NCBI GenBank assembly: GCA_963847615.1
Contig: CAWKAN010000014.1
Span: 62,001-126,000 of the forward strand
From: Palsa-883 sp963847615
GTDB lineage: Bacteria > Pseudomonadota > Alphaproteobacteria > Acetobacterales > Acetobacteraceae
Reading direction: 5' to 3'
Length of the DNA stretch: 64,000 nucleotides
Under the pieces are notes generated by a model. That model was not told the origin of the DNA. It did not search any database and saw only the letters and a program-made list of their open reading frames with translations. The position numbers and the translations under genes are program-made. Below are positions 17,911-26,901 of this stretch, piece after piece (the first letter of the stretch is position 1; each line of letters starts with the position of its first letter).

Positions 17911-18249
17911 CAGCCTGCCGGAGCGGGGGGATCGGCCGAATTTCTGGCCTCGATTCCGTCCGGCAAAGCGGCGGCGGGACGCGCATTTCCGTCGCAACGC
18001 CGGTTCGGGCCGCCTGGGGCAACCGTCAGCAGCCTGGATTGCCACGCGGATCCAGGCGGTCAACCAATTCCCTCACGACGCGCCCCGGGCGGTGTTGCAC
18101 CAACCATTCGTCCACCGCGCGGGCGGCCTCGGCAGTCCGGTCTGCCGACCGGCGGAGCGGACGTCGCCCAGGCCCGGCTATCCGGAACGGTAACGAAACG
18201 TCGTCACGGTGCGGGCGAGGCGGCCAGGTGACGTTCGTGCCCGAGCCGG
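17911..18249. other. 339-bp gap downstream of thiG
   Basis: No secure gene. On the minus strand a frame ending at 18026 (RSADRTAEAARAVDEWLVQ, then HRPGRVVRELVDRLDP) has protein-like composition but no good start or known family; it may be a remnant. No terminator was recognised after thiG. Confidence 0.35.
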
Positions 18250-18825
18250 TTAGCGCGCCGCGGTCCAGCTCTCGGAGAATGCCAGTGCGCAGGTGCTGAA
18301 CGGGCGTCCCTCCCGCTGCGTGGCGAAGGGGCGGCCGCCGGCCTGCGCGCCATCGCGCGTGAGGCGCGCGCCGAGCGCGGGAATCAGCACCGTGCACACG
18401 CCATAGGGACGGTCCGGCGCTGCGTTGGGCTGGGTATGGATCAGCAGCGGATCGCCGATGTCGTACCAGGTCAGCGCGATCTCCTCGTCATGGGTGACCA
18501 GGGTCTCGGTCCAGAAGTCGCGCGCGTCGCCGGAGCGGGAGAACTCGGCGTCGATCGCCGGGATGGTCCGGTCGGCGGTCTCGGCGTTGAGCATCCCCTG
18601 GACGGTGCCCTGCAGCCAGCGCGCCATGGCGATGTTGTCGGTGTAGATGCGCCAGCGGTCCTGGGTCAGCTCGCTTTTCAGATACAGCACGTGGCCGGGG
18701 CCGGCGGGGCTGAGGATGATGCGCCAGAAGCTGGCATTGGTGGTGATCGGCCCGCCATCGGTGTTGCTCAGGCGGATGAACGGGTTTTCCCCCGTCAGGA
18801 TGACGCGATTGGGATCGGCGGACAT
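18250..18825 (-). CDS. Hypothetical protein, 191 aa
   Basis: Not recognised. The start is supported by GGAGG seven nt before the ATG, and the codon bias is typical of the region. The sequence has no signal peptide or TM segment, and contains alternating hydrophobic strands (RIILSPAGPGHVLYLKSEL; EIALTWYDIGDPLLI) and several tryptophans, suggesting a compact beta-rich cytoplasmic protein. It ends FSESWTAAR. It is unlinked to the neighbouring toxin-antitoxin remnant (80-bp gap) and its role is unknown. Confidence 0.7.
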   Translation of the reverse strand: MSADPNRVILTGENPFIRLSNTDGGPITTNASFWRIILSPAGPGHVLYLKSELTQDRWRIYTDNIAMARWLQGTVQGMLNAETADRTIPAIDAEFSRSGDARDFWTETLVTHDEEIALTWYDIGDPLLIHTQPNAAPDRPYGVCTVLIPALGARLTRDGAQAGGRPFATQREGRPFSTCALAFSESWTAAR

Positions 18826-18905
18826 GGCGATGCCTCCGTGGCGTTGGGTTTGGGGGGTAGTCTAGAGCATGCGCCGGGTGGGCGGCTACGGCCCGACCCG
18901 GCACG

Positions 18906-19205
18906 TCACACCAATTCGAGACGTACCTTGCGGCCGATCATTTCGGCGGCGCGTTGCAAGGTCAGCAGGGTGACGTTGCCGTCCTTGGGATCGAGCAAGC
19001 GGCTGATCTGGCTGCGACTTGTGCCCATCCGCTCGGCAAGGCCTTTGCGCGACAGGTTCTGCGCCTTCATCGCTTGCTCGATCTGCCAGGCCAGCACCTC
19101 CTTGATGGCGACGGCCTGGAAGGCTTCGCGGGTTCCCTCGGCGTCCAGGAACGCATCGAGGGTGGGAAACCCTTCGGTGCCGCGGGGTGTTTTGGTCGTC
19201 GCCAT
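18906..19205 (-). CDS. HigA-like helix-turn-helix antitoxin
   Basis: A 99-aa XRE-type regulator. The helix-turn-helix is in the C-terminal half: NLSRKGLAERMGTSRSQISR then LLDPKDGNVTLLTLQRAAEM. The N-terminal IKEVLAWQIEQAMKAQ is typical of antitoxins paired with Gp49/HigB-type toxins. It lies directly downstream of a broken toxin gene (9-bp gap), in the toxin-first order of HigBA systems. The coding frame is intact, so it may still bind its own promoter, and perhaps others, without a cognate toxin. Confidence 0.85.
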   Translation of the reverse strand: MATTKTPRGTEGFPTLDAFLDAEGTREAFQAVAIKEVLAWQIEQAMKAQNLSRKGLAERMGTSRSQISRLLDPKDGNVTLLTLQRAAEMIGRKVRLELV

Positions 19206-19214
19206 GGCGGAATC

Positions 19215-19473
19215 CTATCGGTCGAACTCTCGTTTGCGCCGGCGCGCCAGTCTCAGGTCATCGTCCGGCGTTTTTTGTGTTTTTTTGATGAAGCCGTGCA
19301 ACACGACGATCTTGCCATCGACGAGGCAGAACAGCAGCCGCGCGATCCGGTTGCCGGGACAATCGCTGCGCACTTCCCAGAGGCCGTCGCCCAACGGCCG
19401 ACAGAGCGGCATACCCACCGGCTGGCGTCCAATCAAAAACGACCGGCGTCTTGCGGGGACCGTGGAACTCCAT
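19215..19473 (-). pseudogene. HigB/Gp49-like toxin remnant with internal deletion
   Basis: The two ends of a Gp49-type toxin are recognisable in different frames. The N-terminus, MEFHGPRKTPVVF, starts at 19473 with AAGG 6 nt upstream. The C-terminal half, PVGMPLCRPLGDGLWEVRS then LHGFIKKTQKTPDDDL, ends at 19215 in another frame. Compared with the usual ~115-120 aa, about 40 codons between them are missing and the junction (around 19430) is out of frame. The toxin is therefore dead while the antitoxin downstream is intact. Confidence 0.8.
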
Positions 19474-19492
19474 GATGGCCTTACGCCCTCGC

Positions 19493-19512
19493 GTGTACTA
19501 TATATTGTCCAC
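19493..19512 (-). promoter_or_regulatory. Candidate autoregulatory operator of the HigBA-like operon
   Basis: On the minus strand GTGGACAATATATAGTACAC is an inverted repeat without spacer (8 of 10 positions pair), 20 bp upstream of the toxin start. It overlaps an AT-rich TATATAGT stretch, with TTGACG just upstream, that could be the promoter. This is the expected place for HigA-type autorepression; the assignment is inference. Confidence 0.45.
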
Positions 19513-19833
19513 TGTCGTCAAGAAAATCCTCCTGGTTGGCTCGACGCGCCGTCTTTGTCCCGATGGCGTATGCGATCGCACGGTTTGAGCCGTAGGGTTG
19601 CCTGGGCCCCCACGGGAGATGCGCGGCCCGATGCAAGCATGCGGGCCAGGATTGCCCCGTTCTGAGCGCCGCTCGACTAATTAGCACGGCTCCAGCTGCG
19701 TTCCCGGCTAGCCAGTTATTGCAAAACACGTGGTTCGCTGGATATCCTGCATTCGTGGCGGCCGAACTGGACGTCCATCGGGGGTGTCCCGGCTCAACCC
19801 ACAGGATGGCATATCCTCGACATGGAGGGGCCG

Positions 19834-20475
19834 ATGAAAGCGCGCGTGGCTGCTTTTCTGTCCACTGGGCTTCGCTGGCTGGCGATCCTGTGCGGGTTGT
19901 GCCTGCTGATGGCGGGCGCTCTGCCAGCACGGGCTGATCAGGTAAAGATCGTCGCTTTGGGAACAAGCTTCACGAATGGGCGCGGCGTGGCGCCCAGCGA
20001 AGCCTATCCCGCGCGGCTGGAAGCCAAGCTGCGGGCCGATGGTTATGACGCGCAGGTGCTCAATTTCGGCGTCAATGGCGATACGACGCAGAATATCCTG
20101 GCGCGACTTGGTCTGATACCGCGCGACACGCGGATCGTGATCTACGAGTACGCGCGCGGCAATGACTCCCGGCGCGGCATCACCGAGGAAGGCACCTATG
20201 CGGCATCAGACCAGATAATCGGCAAGCTTGTACAGGATCATTTCCGCGTTCTGCTGATTATCCGGGACAAGGACCTCCAGAGGCTGGATTGGCGCGTCAA
20301 ATGGTATGCGAATTTGGTTCATAAATACGACATTTCCTATGTCAGGATCGAACAGCCGGAAGCTATGCTCATCCAAGGCGGACCCGCGCGGGGCCATCCA
20401 ACGGTAGCGGCGCATGACCAGAACGCGACCGCCATAAAGGCCGCGATCGAGCGGATGTTGTCCGGCAGTCGATGA
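19834..20475 (+). CDS. Exported SGNH-hydrolase-like protein with altered catalytic blocks
   Basis: A 213-aa protein with a signal peptide (hydrophobic core LAILCGLCLLMAGALPARA), so probably periplasmic. It resembles TesA-type SGNH esterases: VKIVALGTSFTNGRGVAPSE, then FGVNGDTT and ARGND (block III GxND). Two departures stand out: the block I GDS reads GTS (Ser kept, Asp replaced), and ahead of the block V histidine (RGHPT) the expected catalytic Asp is missing. It may be weakly active or a binding protein. The start at 19834 is chosen because GGAGGGG lies just before it, inside an upstream in-frame ATG alternative (19822). Confidence 0.75.
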   Translation: MKARVAAFLSTGLRWLAILCGLCLLMAGALPARADQVKIVALGTSFTNGRGVAPSEAYPARLEAKLRADGYDAQVLNFGVNGDTTQNILARLGLIPRDTRIVIYEYARGNDSRRGITEEGTYAASDQIIGKLVQDHFRVLLIIRDKDLQRLDWRVKWYANLVHKYDISYVRIEQPEAMLIQGGPARGHPTVAAHDQNATAIKAAIERMLSGSR

Positions 20476-20935
20476 ACCGCGCACCGGCATCATGTTTGTC
20501 CGCGCTCTTGCCACGCGCATGGCGGCCCAGACCTCTGGGGTGTAGGTTCCACCCGGCAGATAGGGCACCGGCACGAAGAACCGCTGATGCAGATAGAAAC
20601 CGAAAGATCATCGGCGGCAACCTCTGATCGGCAATCCCATATCACGCCGCTAACTTCCTATTACCGCCCTTTTTGGCATGAGCCAGAACCCGACAAACAG
20701 ACGCCACGCCGATGTCCAATTGGCGAGCGATTTCGGCTTAACCGGCTCGCCGTTCGAACCTCTCAACATTGTCCCAGCGGCACCGACCGTGACCACGATA
20801 CGTCGGATCGGCGGGGAGTGCCAGCGGCACCACCCCCGCCCGCGTGTTTCATGGGCGCAGCACGAGCGGGGGGCGCCTGCTACGCGCCAGCGGTCAACGC
20901 GGTGTTGCACTACATTGCTACCCCGCCGGCCGTCA
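20476..20935. other. 460-bp stretch without a secure gene
   Basis: On the minus strand an open frame bounded upstream by a stop near 20604 reads RFFVPVPYLPGGTYTPEVWA, which looks like real protein, but it continues antisense through the SGNH gene. It may be a fragment of a lost gene. Nothing else is recognised. Confidence 0.4.
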
Positions 20936-22282
20936 CTACCCGGCCGGCGGCACCTTGGCCTCCGCCAGCGCCGCCGCCTGGCGCTGCGCCAGCACCGCCG
21001 CGTCGAAATCCGCAATCAGGCCGTGGAACAGCCGGCTCCAGTTCAGCTCCGCCTTCAGCCGCACGAACACCCCGCCCAGCCCGATCGCGGAACGATCCAT
21101 CAGCACGAACTCGCGCGGCGGCTTCACCCCGCCGGTGCGTTTCAGCCCGGCATGCACCTGTTCGGCCACCGCGCGACCGAATTGCGGATCGTCGGTTTCC
21201 TGGATGCGCCGCACCCGGTCGTCGCACAGCGGTTCATACAGGAACCGCGCCCACAGGTTCAGCGTCGCCATCTTCTCCTTCGACAGATCGGTGAAGCCCC
21301 AGGTCGTGTAGGCGTGGTGCGCCTTCGCCTCGTCGTCGTCGCGCACCGCCTCGTACAGGTCGATCACGCCACGCACGAATTTCGCCTCGAACACGCGGAT
21401 CGCGCCGAAATCCAGCAGGTTGACGCTGCCGTCGGGGCGCACCTGGTAGTTGCCCATGTGCGGATCGCCGTGGATCACGCCGTAGCGGTAGAACGGCACA
21501 TACCAGGCGTGGAACAATGCCGTTGCAATGGCGTTGCGTTCCTGCTGCGACGGCTCCTCGGCCAGCCGCTGCATCAGCGGGCGGCCGTCGAGCCAGGTCA
21601 TCGTCAGCAGCCGCCGCGTGCACAGGCCTTCGACCGGCACCGGCACGTGCACGTCGGGCTGGTCCGCCAGCATCAGCCGATACAGCCGCATCTGCGCGGC
21701 CTCGCGCTCGTAGTCCAGCTCCTCACGCAGCCGTTCGGTCAGCTCCTTGTAGATCTCCTCGTGCTGGATGGCGTTGTCCATGCGGTGATAGATCGCCATC
21801 GCCAGGCGAAGCTGGCGCAGATCGGCCTCGACCGTGCTCGGCATATCCGGATATTGCAGCTTGCAGGCGACCGCGGCGCCATCGTGCAGCACCGCGCGAT
21901 GTACCTGGCCCAGGCTCGCCGCCGCCGCGGCCTCGTGGCTGAAGCTGGCGAAGCGGCTTTGCCAGTCCGGTCCCAGTTCGCTCGCCATGCGCCGGCGCAC
22001 GAAGTTCCAGCCCATCGCCGGGGCGTTGGCCTGCAACTGCGCCAGTTCCTCGGCGTATTCCGCCGGCAGCGCGTCGGGCACCGAGGACAGGAACTGCGCC
22101 ACCTTCATCAGCGGGCCTTTCAGCCCGCCGAGGATGGCGCGCAGGTCTTCCGCGTGCGCCGCGCGATCGGTCTTGATGCCGAACATCCGCGCCCCGGCCA
22201 TCCGCGCCGCGATGCCGCCGACGGCGCCGGAGGTCCGCGCCATGCGCCGCAGTTCGCCGAACAGAGTGGATTCGTCGGACAT
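20936..22282 (-). CDS. ABC1/AarF (UbiB-like) family atypical kinase
   Basis: A 448-aa protein of the ADCK/UbiB kinase-like family, whose members support ubiquinone synthesis or lipid homeostasis. It shows the family's N-terminal KxGQ-type motif as KVAQFLSS (Ala for Gly), the A-rich loop AAAASLGQVHRA, VACKLQYPD with the catalytic Lys, VIHGDPHMGNYQV (HxDxxxxN loop) and NLLDFGAIRV (DFG). There are no C-terminal TM helices, unlike true UbiB, so it is better called an AarF-domain protein. It is not next to other ubiquinone genes. It is downstream of, and on the same strand as, the DUF559 gene (6 bp gap). Confidence 0.88.
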   Translation of the reverse strand: MSDESTLFGELRRMARTSGAVGGIAARMAGARMFGIKTDRAAHAEDLRAILGGLKGPLMKVAQFLSSVPDALPAEYAEELAQLQANAPAMGWNFVRRRMASELGPDWQSRFASFSHEAAAAASLGQVHRAVLHDGAAVACKLQYPDMPSTVEADLRQLRLAMAIYHRMDNAIQHEEIYKELTERLREELDYEREAAQMRLYRLMLADQPDVHVPVPVEGLCTRRLLTMTWLDGRPLMQRLAEEPSQQERNAIATALFHAWYVPFYRYGVIHGDPHMGNYQVRPDGSVNLLDFGAIRVFEAKFVRGVIDLYEAVRDDDEAKAHHAYTTWGFTDLSKEKMATLNLWARFLYEPLCDDRVRRIQETDDPQFGRAVAEQVHAGLKRTGGVKPPREFVLMDRSAIGLGGVFVRLKAELNWSRLFHGLIADFDAAVLAQRQAAALAEAKVPPAG

Positions 22283-22288
22283 GCGGCG

Positions 22289-22753
22289 CTACTTCCCCTC
22301 CCCTTGCGGGCTTGGGCCGCGATGCGGACCAAGGATGGGGGGAAGGGTGGTAGCGGCACACTGCTGGATCGCTATGAGTACACCTTCGAGATTGCTCAAT
22401 ACATCTTGGTTCGAGAAACGTAGCACTCGGATTCCTTGCGCGGCCATCCACGTGTCGCGTCGTTCATCTGTTTGCGAGTCGATGTGGGATACACCGTCGA
22501 CTTCGACGACCAGTTTGGCCGATGGACAGCAGAAGTCCGCGATGAACGGACCCAGCGGTTGCTGTCGGCGAAACTTCAGCCCAGCAAGCCGATGGTTGCG
22601 CAGCTTGTGCCACAGCTTTCGTTCCGCGGGTGTCGGGTCGCGGCGCATTTGCCGCGCGTGGTCGAGTAGCGGCAGCGGCGGCGGCGGAGTCCGCACCGAC
22701 CCCTCCCCCCAACCCCCTCCCTCAAGGGGAGGGGGAGAAGCGGTGTCGGTCAT
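22289..22753 (-). CDS. DUF559 domain protein (predicted VSR/PD-D/E-XK-like endonuclease)
   Basis: A 154-aa protein whose core is DUF559: RRDPTPAERKLWHKLRNHRL, then KFRRQQPLGPFIADFCCPS and KLVVEVDGVSH, with ADF and VEVDG supplying the acidic residues of the PD-(D/E)XK-like fold. The role in cells is unknown. The start overlaps the pepF stop as ATGA, implying translational coupling. The first ~35 and last ~20 residues (SPPPLEGGGWGEGSVRTPPP; GPHRGPSPQGEGK) are encoded by CCCCTCCC-type repeats and look like in-frame additions. Confidence 0.82.
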   Translation of the reverse strand: MTDTASPPPLEGGGWGEGSVRTPPPPLPLLDHARQMRRDPTPAERKLWHKLRNHRLAGLKFRRQQPLGPFIADFCCPSAKLVVEVDGVSHIDSQTDERRDTWMAAQGIRVLRFSNQDVLSNLEGVLIAIQQCAATTLPPILGPHRGPSPQGEGK

Positions 22754-24588
22754 CCCTCTGCCTCCAGCTCGTCGATGAAGCCGGCGATGACGTCCAGGCC
22801 CTTGCGCCAGAACGCCGGGTCCGAGGCGTCCAGGCCGAACGGCGCCAGCAGCTCCTTGTGCCGCTTGGTGCCGCCGGCGCGGAGCATGTCGAGATATTTC
22901 GCCTGGAAGCCCGGATGACCGGACTGGAACACCGCATACAGCGCGTTCACCAGGCAGTCGCCGAACGCATAGGCGTAGACATAGAACGGCGTGTGGATGA
23001 AGTGCGGGATATAGGCCCAGAACACGTCGTAGTCCGGCGTGAAAGTGAACACCGGACCCAGGCTCTCGGTCTGCACCCCGCGCCAGATCGCACCGATGCG
23101 GTCGGCCATGATCTCGCCCGAGCGCCGCTCGTCGTGCAGCCGCGTCTCGAACAGGTAGAACGCAGTCTGCCGCACCACGGTGTTCAGCATGTCCTCGACC
23201 TTGGCGGCGAGCATGATCCGCCGCCGCCGCCGATCGGTCTCGGCGTCCAGCATGGCGCGGAAGGTCAGCATCTCGCCGAACACGCTGGCGGTCTCGGCCA
23301 GCGTCAGCGGCGTGCCGGACATCAGGTAGCCCTGCGCCCCGGCCAGCACCTGGTGCACGCCGTGCCCCAGCTCGTGTGCCAGCGTCATCACGTCGCGTGC
23401 CCGCCCGTGATAGTTCAGCAGCAGGTACGGATGCGCGCTCGGCACGGTGGGATGGGCGAAGGCGCCGCCCGCCTTGCCGGGGGACAGTTTCGCGTCGATC
23501 CACGGTGCCTCGAAGAAGCGCCGGCCGATCGCCGCCAGCTCCGGGCTGAACGCGCCATAGGCTTCCAGCACGCGCGTGCGCGCCGCGTCCCATGGGATCA
23601 GCTTGTCGTCATCCTCCGGCAGCGGGGCGTTGCGGTCCCAGTGCTGCAGGGTCTCCAGCCCCAGCCATTTCGCCTTCATCGCGTAGTAGCGGTGCGACAG
23701 GCGCGGGAAATCGCCGGCGACGGCGGCGACCAGCGCATCCACCACCTCGTCTTCCACCATGTTGGCGCGGTTGCGGTAGCTCGCCGGGCGCGGATAGTGC
23801 CGCCACGCGTCGATGATCTCCTTGTCCTTGGCGAGCGTGTTGGTGATCAGCGCGAACAGCTTGACGTTCTTGCCGAACACCGTGCCGATCGCCTTGCCCG
23901 CCGCCTCGCGCACCGAGCGGTCGCGGTCGGACAGCTGGTTGAGCGCGGCGCTGACCGTCAGTTCCTCGCCGCCCACCGGGACGCGCAGGCCGGCAATCGT
24001 CTCGTCGAACAGCCGGCTCCAGGCCGTGTGCCCGGTCACCTCCTTCTCGTGCAGCAGTTTTTCCAGCTCGTCGGACAGCTGGTGCGGGCGGAACACGCGC
24101 AGGTCGCGCAGCCAGGGGCGCCAGCGCGCCAGCGCCGGATCGGCTTGATCCCCGGGCCCAGCCCGGGGATGCAGCTTGGCGTCCAGTACCGCCTCGTCCA
24201 GCCGGTTCAGCTCCAGGGTGAAGAACAGCAGGTGGCTGCTGATGGTGGTCACCCGCTCGGTGACGGTCTGGTAGAATTGGCCGATCGCCGCGTCGGTGGA
24301 ATCGCCGGCAAACAGCAACTGGGCGTAGGAGGCGAGGCGGCCGAGGATCTCGTCGATCCGCTCGTATTCGCCGATCGCGGCGGCGAGCGCGGCGCCCGAC
24401 AGCTCGGCCAGCTTGCCGGCATGGGCCGCCTCGAACGCCGTCGCGGCGGCCTCGGCGGCGGCGAAGTCGGCGGTGACCGCCGCGCTGCCCGGCCCTGGAT
24501 ACAGGTCTGACAGGTCCCAGGCGGGCAGGTTCGCCTCGGCCGCGGTCGCGGCGCTGGCGGAAAACACGGGGGAAACGGCGTGCCGCAT
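22750..24588 (-). CDS. pepF: M3-family oligoendopeptidase F
   Basis: A 612-aa zinc metallopeptidase of the cytoplasm that cuts short peptides. The HExxH zinc site is in VMTLAHELGHGVHQV and the third ligand region is LAETASVFGEML. SDLYPGPGS at the N-terminus and the terminal YVYAYAFGDCLVNALY are typical of PepF. One oddity: within the N-terminal region the encoded HPRAGPGDQADPA comes from a REP-like palindrome (CCCCGGGCCCAGCCCGGGG, near 24150-24170) inserted without breaking the frame. The ATG at 24588 has GAAGGA 11 nt upstream. Divergent from the acyl-CoA ligase gene. Confidence 0.94.
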   Translation of the reverse strand: MRHAVSPVFSASAATAAEANLPAWDLSDLYPGPGSAAVTADFAAAEAAATAFEAAHAGKLAELSGAALAAAIGEYERIDEILGRLASYAQLLFAGDSTDAAIGQFYQTVTERVTTISSHLLFFTLELNRLDEAVLDAKLHPRAGPGDQADPALARWRPWLRDLRVFRPHQLSDELEKLLHEKEVTGHTAWSRLFDETIAGLRVPVGGEELTVSAALNQLSDRDRSVREAAGKAIGTVFGKNVKLFALITNTLAKDKEIIDAWRHYPRPASYRNRANMVEDEVVDALVAAVAGDFPRLSHRYYAMKAKWLGLETLQHWDRNAPLPEDDDKLIPWDAARTRVLEAYGAFSPELAAIGRRFFEAPWIDAKLSPGKAGGAFAHPTVPSAHPYLLLNYHGRARDVMTLAHELGHGVHQVLAGAQGYLMSGTPLTLAETASVFGEMLTFRAMLDAETDRRRRRIMLAAKVEDMLNTVVRQTAFYLFETRLHDERRSGEIMADRIGAIWRGVQTESLGPVFTFTPDYDVFWAYIPHFIHTPFYVYAYAFGDCLVNALYAVFQSGHPGFQAKYLDMLRAGGTKRHKELLAPFGLDASDPAFWRKGLDVIAGFIDELEAEG

Positions 24589-24726
24589 CGCGTGGCTGGT
24601 CCTTCGGATTGCACTGTCTGGTGGCGGTCGCAGCAGGTATGGCGGCCCGGGGTGGCCGCACTGGTCGTGCTGCATGTAAGCATGTAGGGACGCCTGGCAA
24701 AGAGCCGCTTGCGGCGCCGAGGAAAC

Positions 24727-26439
24727 GTGGAGACCTATCCGAGCTGGCCCAATCTCGCGGCGATGATGTTCGCGCGCGCCCGGGAGTGGCCGGACAAGCC
24801 GATGCTGCGGGCGTATCGCGGCGGGCGCTGGCACAGCACAACGTGGCGTGACTTCGCCCGCCAGGCGGCCTCGGCGGCGCGGCGGCTGCGCGCGGCGGGC
24901 GTGGCGGCAGGCGACCGCGTGGTGATCGTCGCCGAGAGCCGGCCGGAGTACCCGATCGCCGAGACCGCGCTGATGGCGATCCGCGCCGTCCCGGTGCCGG
25001 CCTACGTCACCAACACCGTCGACGACCATGCGCACATCCTGCGCGACAGCGGGGCACGGGCGGCGATCGTCGCTTCCGCCGCGCTGGCCGGGCGGCTGCG
25101 GCAGGCCGGCGCGCAGGCCGGCGGGCTGGACCTGCTGGTGGTGATCGACGGCGCGCCGGAGGCGGCGGGCGGCACGCCGCGGCTGATCCCCTGGGCCGAG
25201 CTGGTCGCCGACCCCGCCCCCCCGGACGACATCGCCGCCGAAGCGGCGACGATTCCGCCGGGCGCGCTGGCGTGCCTGCTCTACACCTCGGGCACCGGCG
25301 GCGCACCCAGGGGGGTCATGCTGCCGCACCGTGCCATCCTGTCGAACTGCCGCGGCGCGTTCGAGCTGGTGCGCCCGCTGCGGCTGAAGGACGCGGTCTA
25401 CCTCTCCTACCTGCCGATCTCGCACAGCTACGAGCACACCGTCGGGCAGCTGTTCCTGCCCTCGATCGGCACCGAGATCGTCTACGCGCGCGGCGTGGAG
25501 CACCTGGCGGCCGACCTGCTGACGGTGCGCCCGACCCTGCTGACCGCGGTGCCGCGCGTGCTGGAGGTGATCCGCGCCCGCGTGCTGGGCCAGGTCGCCC
25601 GCGAGAAGCCCTGGCGACGGGCGCTGTTCAACCGCGCCCTGGCGATCGGCCTGAAGCGGGTCGATCGCGTCCCGCTGTCGTTCGTCGAGGACCTGCTCGA
25701 CTGGCCGCTGGACCGGCTGGTGCGTGCCAAGGTGCGCGCGCGGTTCGGCGGCCGGCTGATCGCCGCGATGTCCGGCGGCGCGCGGCTGGAGCCGGAGGTG
25801 GGGCGGTTCTACCTGGCGCTGGGCATTCGCATCCTGCAGGGCTACGGCCAGACCGAGGCCGGCCCGGTGGTCAGCGCCAACCCGCCGAACGCGATCCGCA
25901 TCGAAACCGTCGGCCCGCCGCTGCAGGGCGTCGAGGTCTGCATCGCCGAGGACGGCGAGATCCTGGTGCGCGGCGACCTGCTGATGCTCGGCTATTGGGG
26001 GCGGCCCGACGACACCCAGGCGGCGATCCGCGACGGCTGGCTGCACACCGGCGATATCGGCGAGCAGGACCCCGACGGCTACCTGCGCATCACCGATCGC
26101 AAGAAGGACATCATCGTGCTGTCGGGCGGCGAGAACGTCTCGCCGGCGCGGATCGAGGGCATGCTGATGGCCGAGCCGGAGATCGCCCAGGCGGTGATCG
26201 CCGGCGAGGGCCGCTCCGGGCTGAGCGCGCTGGTCGTGCCGGCGGACGGTTACGACGCGATCGCCGTGGCGCTGGCGGTGACGCGGGTGAACCTGCTGCT
26301 GTCGATCACGGAACGGATCCGCAAGCACGCGGTGGTGGAACCGTTCACGCTGGAGAACGGCCTGCTGACGCCGACGCAGAAGATCCGGCGCCTGCTGGTG
26401 TTGCGCGCCCACGCCGATGTGGTGGCAACGCTGCACTGA
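24727..26439 (+). CDS. AMP-dependent synthetase/ligase (long-chain acyl-CoA synthetase-like)
   Basis: A 570-aa adenylate-forming enzyme that would activate a carboxylic acid with ATP and load it on CoA. The signature blocks are ACLLYTSGTGGAPRGVMLPH (P-loop), LPISHSYEHTVG, QGYGQTEAGPVVS, WLHTGDIGEQD and ITDRKKDIIVLSGGENVSP, ending with the catalytic lysine in LTPTQKIRR. The YLPISHSYEH segment points to the FadD15/AasC-like long-chain group, but chain length is not determinable. The GTG at 24727 has GAGG 5 nt upstream and is preferred over the TTG at 24709. Confidence 0.92.
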   Translation: METYPSWPNLAAMMFARAREWPDKPMLRAYRGGRWHSTTWRDFARQAASAARRLRAAGVAAGDRVVIVAESRPEYPIAETALMAIRAVPVPAYVTNTVDDHAHILRDSGARAAIVASAALAGRLRQAGAQAGGLDLLVVIDGAPEAAGGTPRLIPWAELVADPAPPDDIAAEAATIPPGALACLLYTSGTGGAPRGVMLPHRAILSNCRGAFELVRPLRLKDAVYLSYLPISHSYEHTVGQLFLPSIGTEIVYARGVEHLAADLLTVRPTLLTAVPRVLEVIRARVLGQVAREKPWRRALFNRALAIGLKRVDRVPLSFVEDLLDWPLDRLVRAKVRARFGGRLIAAMSGGARLEPEVGRFYLALGIRILQGYGQTEAGPVVSANPPNAIRIETVGPPLQGVEVCIAEDGEILVRGDLLMLGYWGRPDDTQAAIRDGWLHTGDIGEQDPDGYLRITDRKKDIIVLSGGENVSPARIEGMLMAEPEIAQAVIAGEGRSGLSALVVPADGYDAIAVALAVTRVNLLLSITERIRKHAVVEPFTLENGLLTPTQKIRRLLVLRAHADVVATLH

Positions 26440-26901
26440 TCCCGATGGCGGGCGTGCCATGGCAGGCGTGCCATGTCGTGTGCAGCGGTCGATTGTTGGT
26501 CTGCCGCGCGATGGCGGGCCGGGGGCTTGGCGGATGACCGACATACGAATGTGTGCAGGTGGGCGCAGCATGATTCGGCTCTCGCGCTGTCGTGCCGAAG
26601 TGTGTTAAGCGGAGCGCGGGGAGCGCTCTCGCGCCCCCCGGCTCCGGTGAGCAGGCTACCGGCGGCGTGCGATCGTTAGTCGCACCCGCCACCTGCCCTA
26701 CCGGATGAGCCAGCGAATGCGAATCCGCATTCTTTGGTCCTCCGATGGCTCCCAGCCAGATTGCCGGGAACGCGGCGTGTGTAGGCGTCAAGTCCTGACG
26801 CATCGTTACCGGCGTCGCAGCTTCGGGGCCGCGCGCCGCCCCCTCTGCAGCGATCCCTGCCGGGCGGTACCGCCTGGTGGATTTCCCGCCGTTCGATCGG
26901 A
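26440..26901. other. 462-bp stretch between the ligase and the PfpI-like remnant
   Basis: No gene is recognised. It has a small direct repeat (GGCGTGCCATG twice, near 26448-26476) and GC-rich hairpin potential around 26615-26645. It does not match a riboswitch pattern I know. Confidence 0.45.

Noticed and set aside
20206..20604. A 122-codon minus-strand gene overlapping the SGNH gene.
   Set aside because: Most of it is antisense to a supported gene, and no family or ribosome site was recognised; only its first part looks protein-like.
24589..26571. In-frame open region upstream of pepF that would give a 1,273-codon protein.
   Set aside because: It is antisense to the acyl-CoA ligase and has low-complexity Arg/His/Gln sequence. 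The PepF family start is at 24588.
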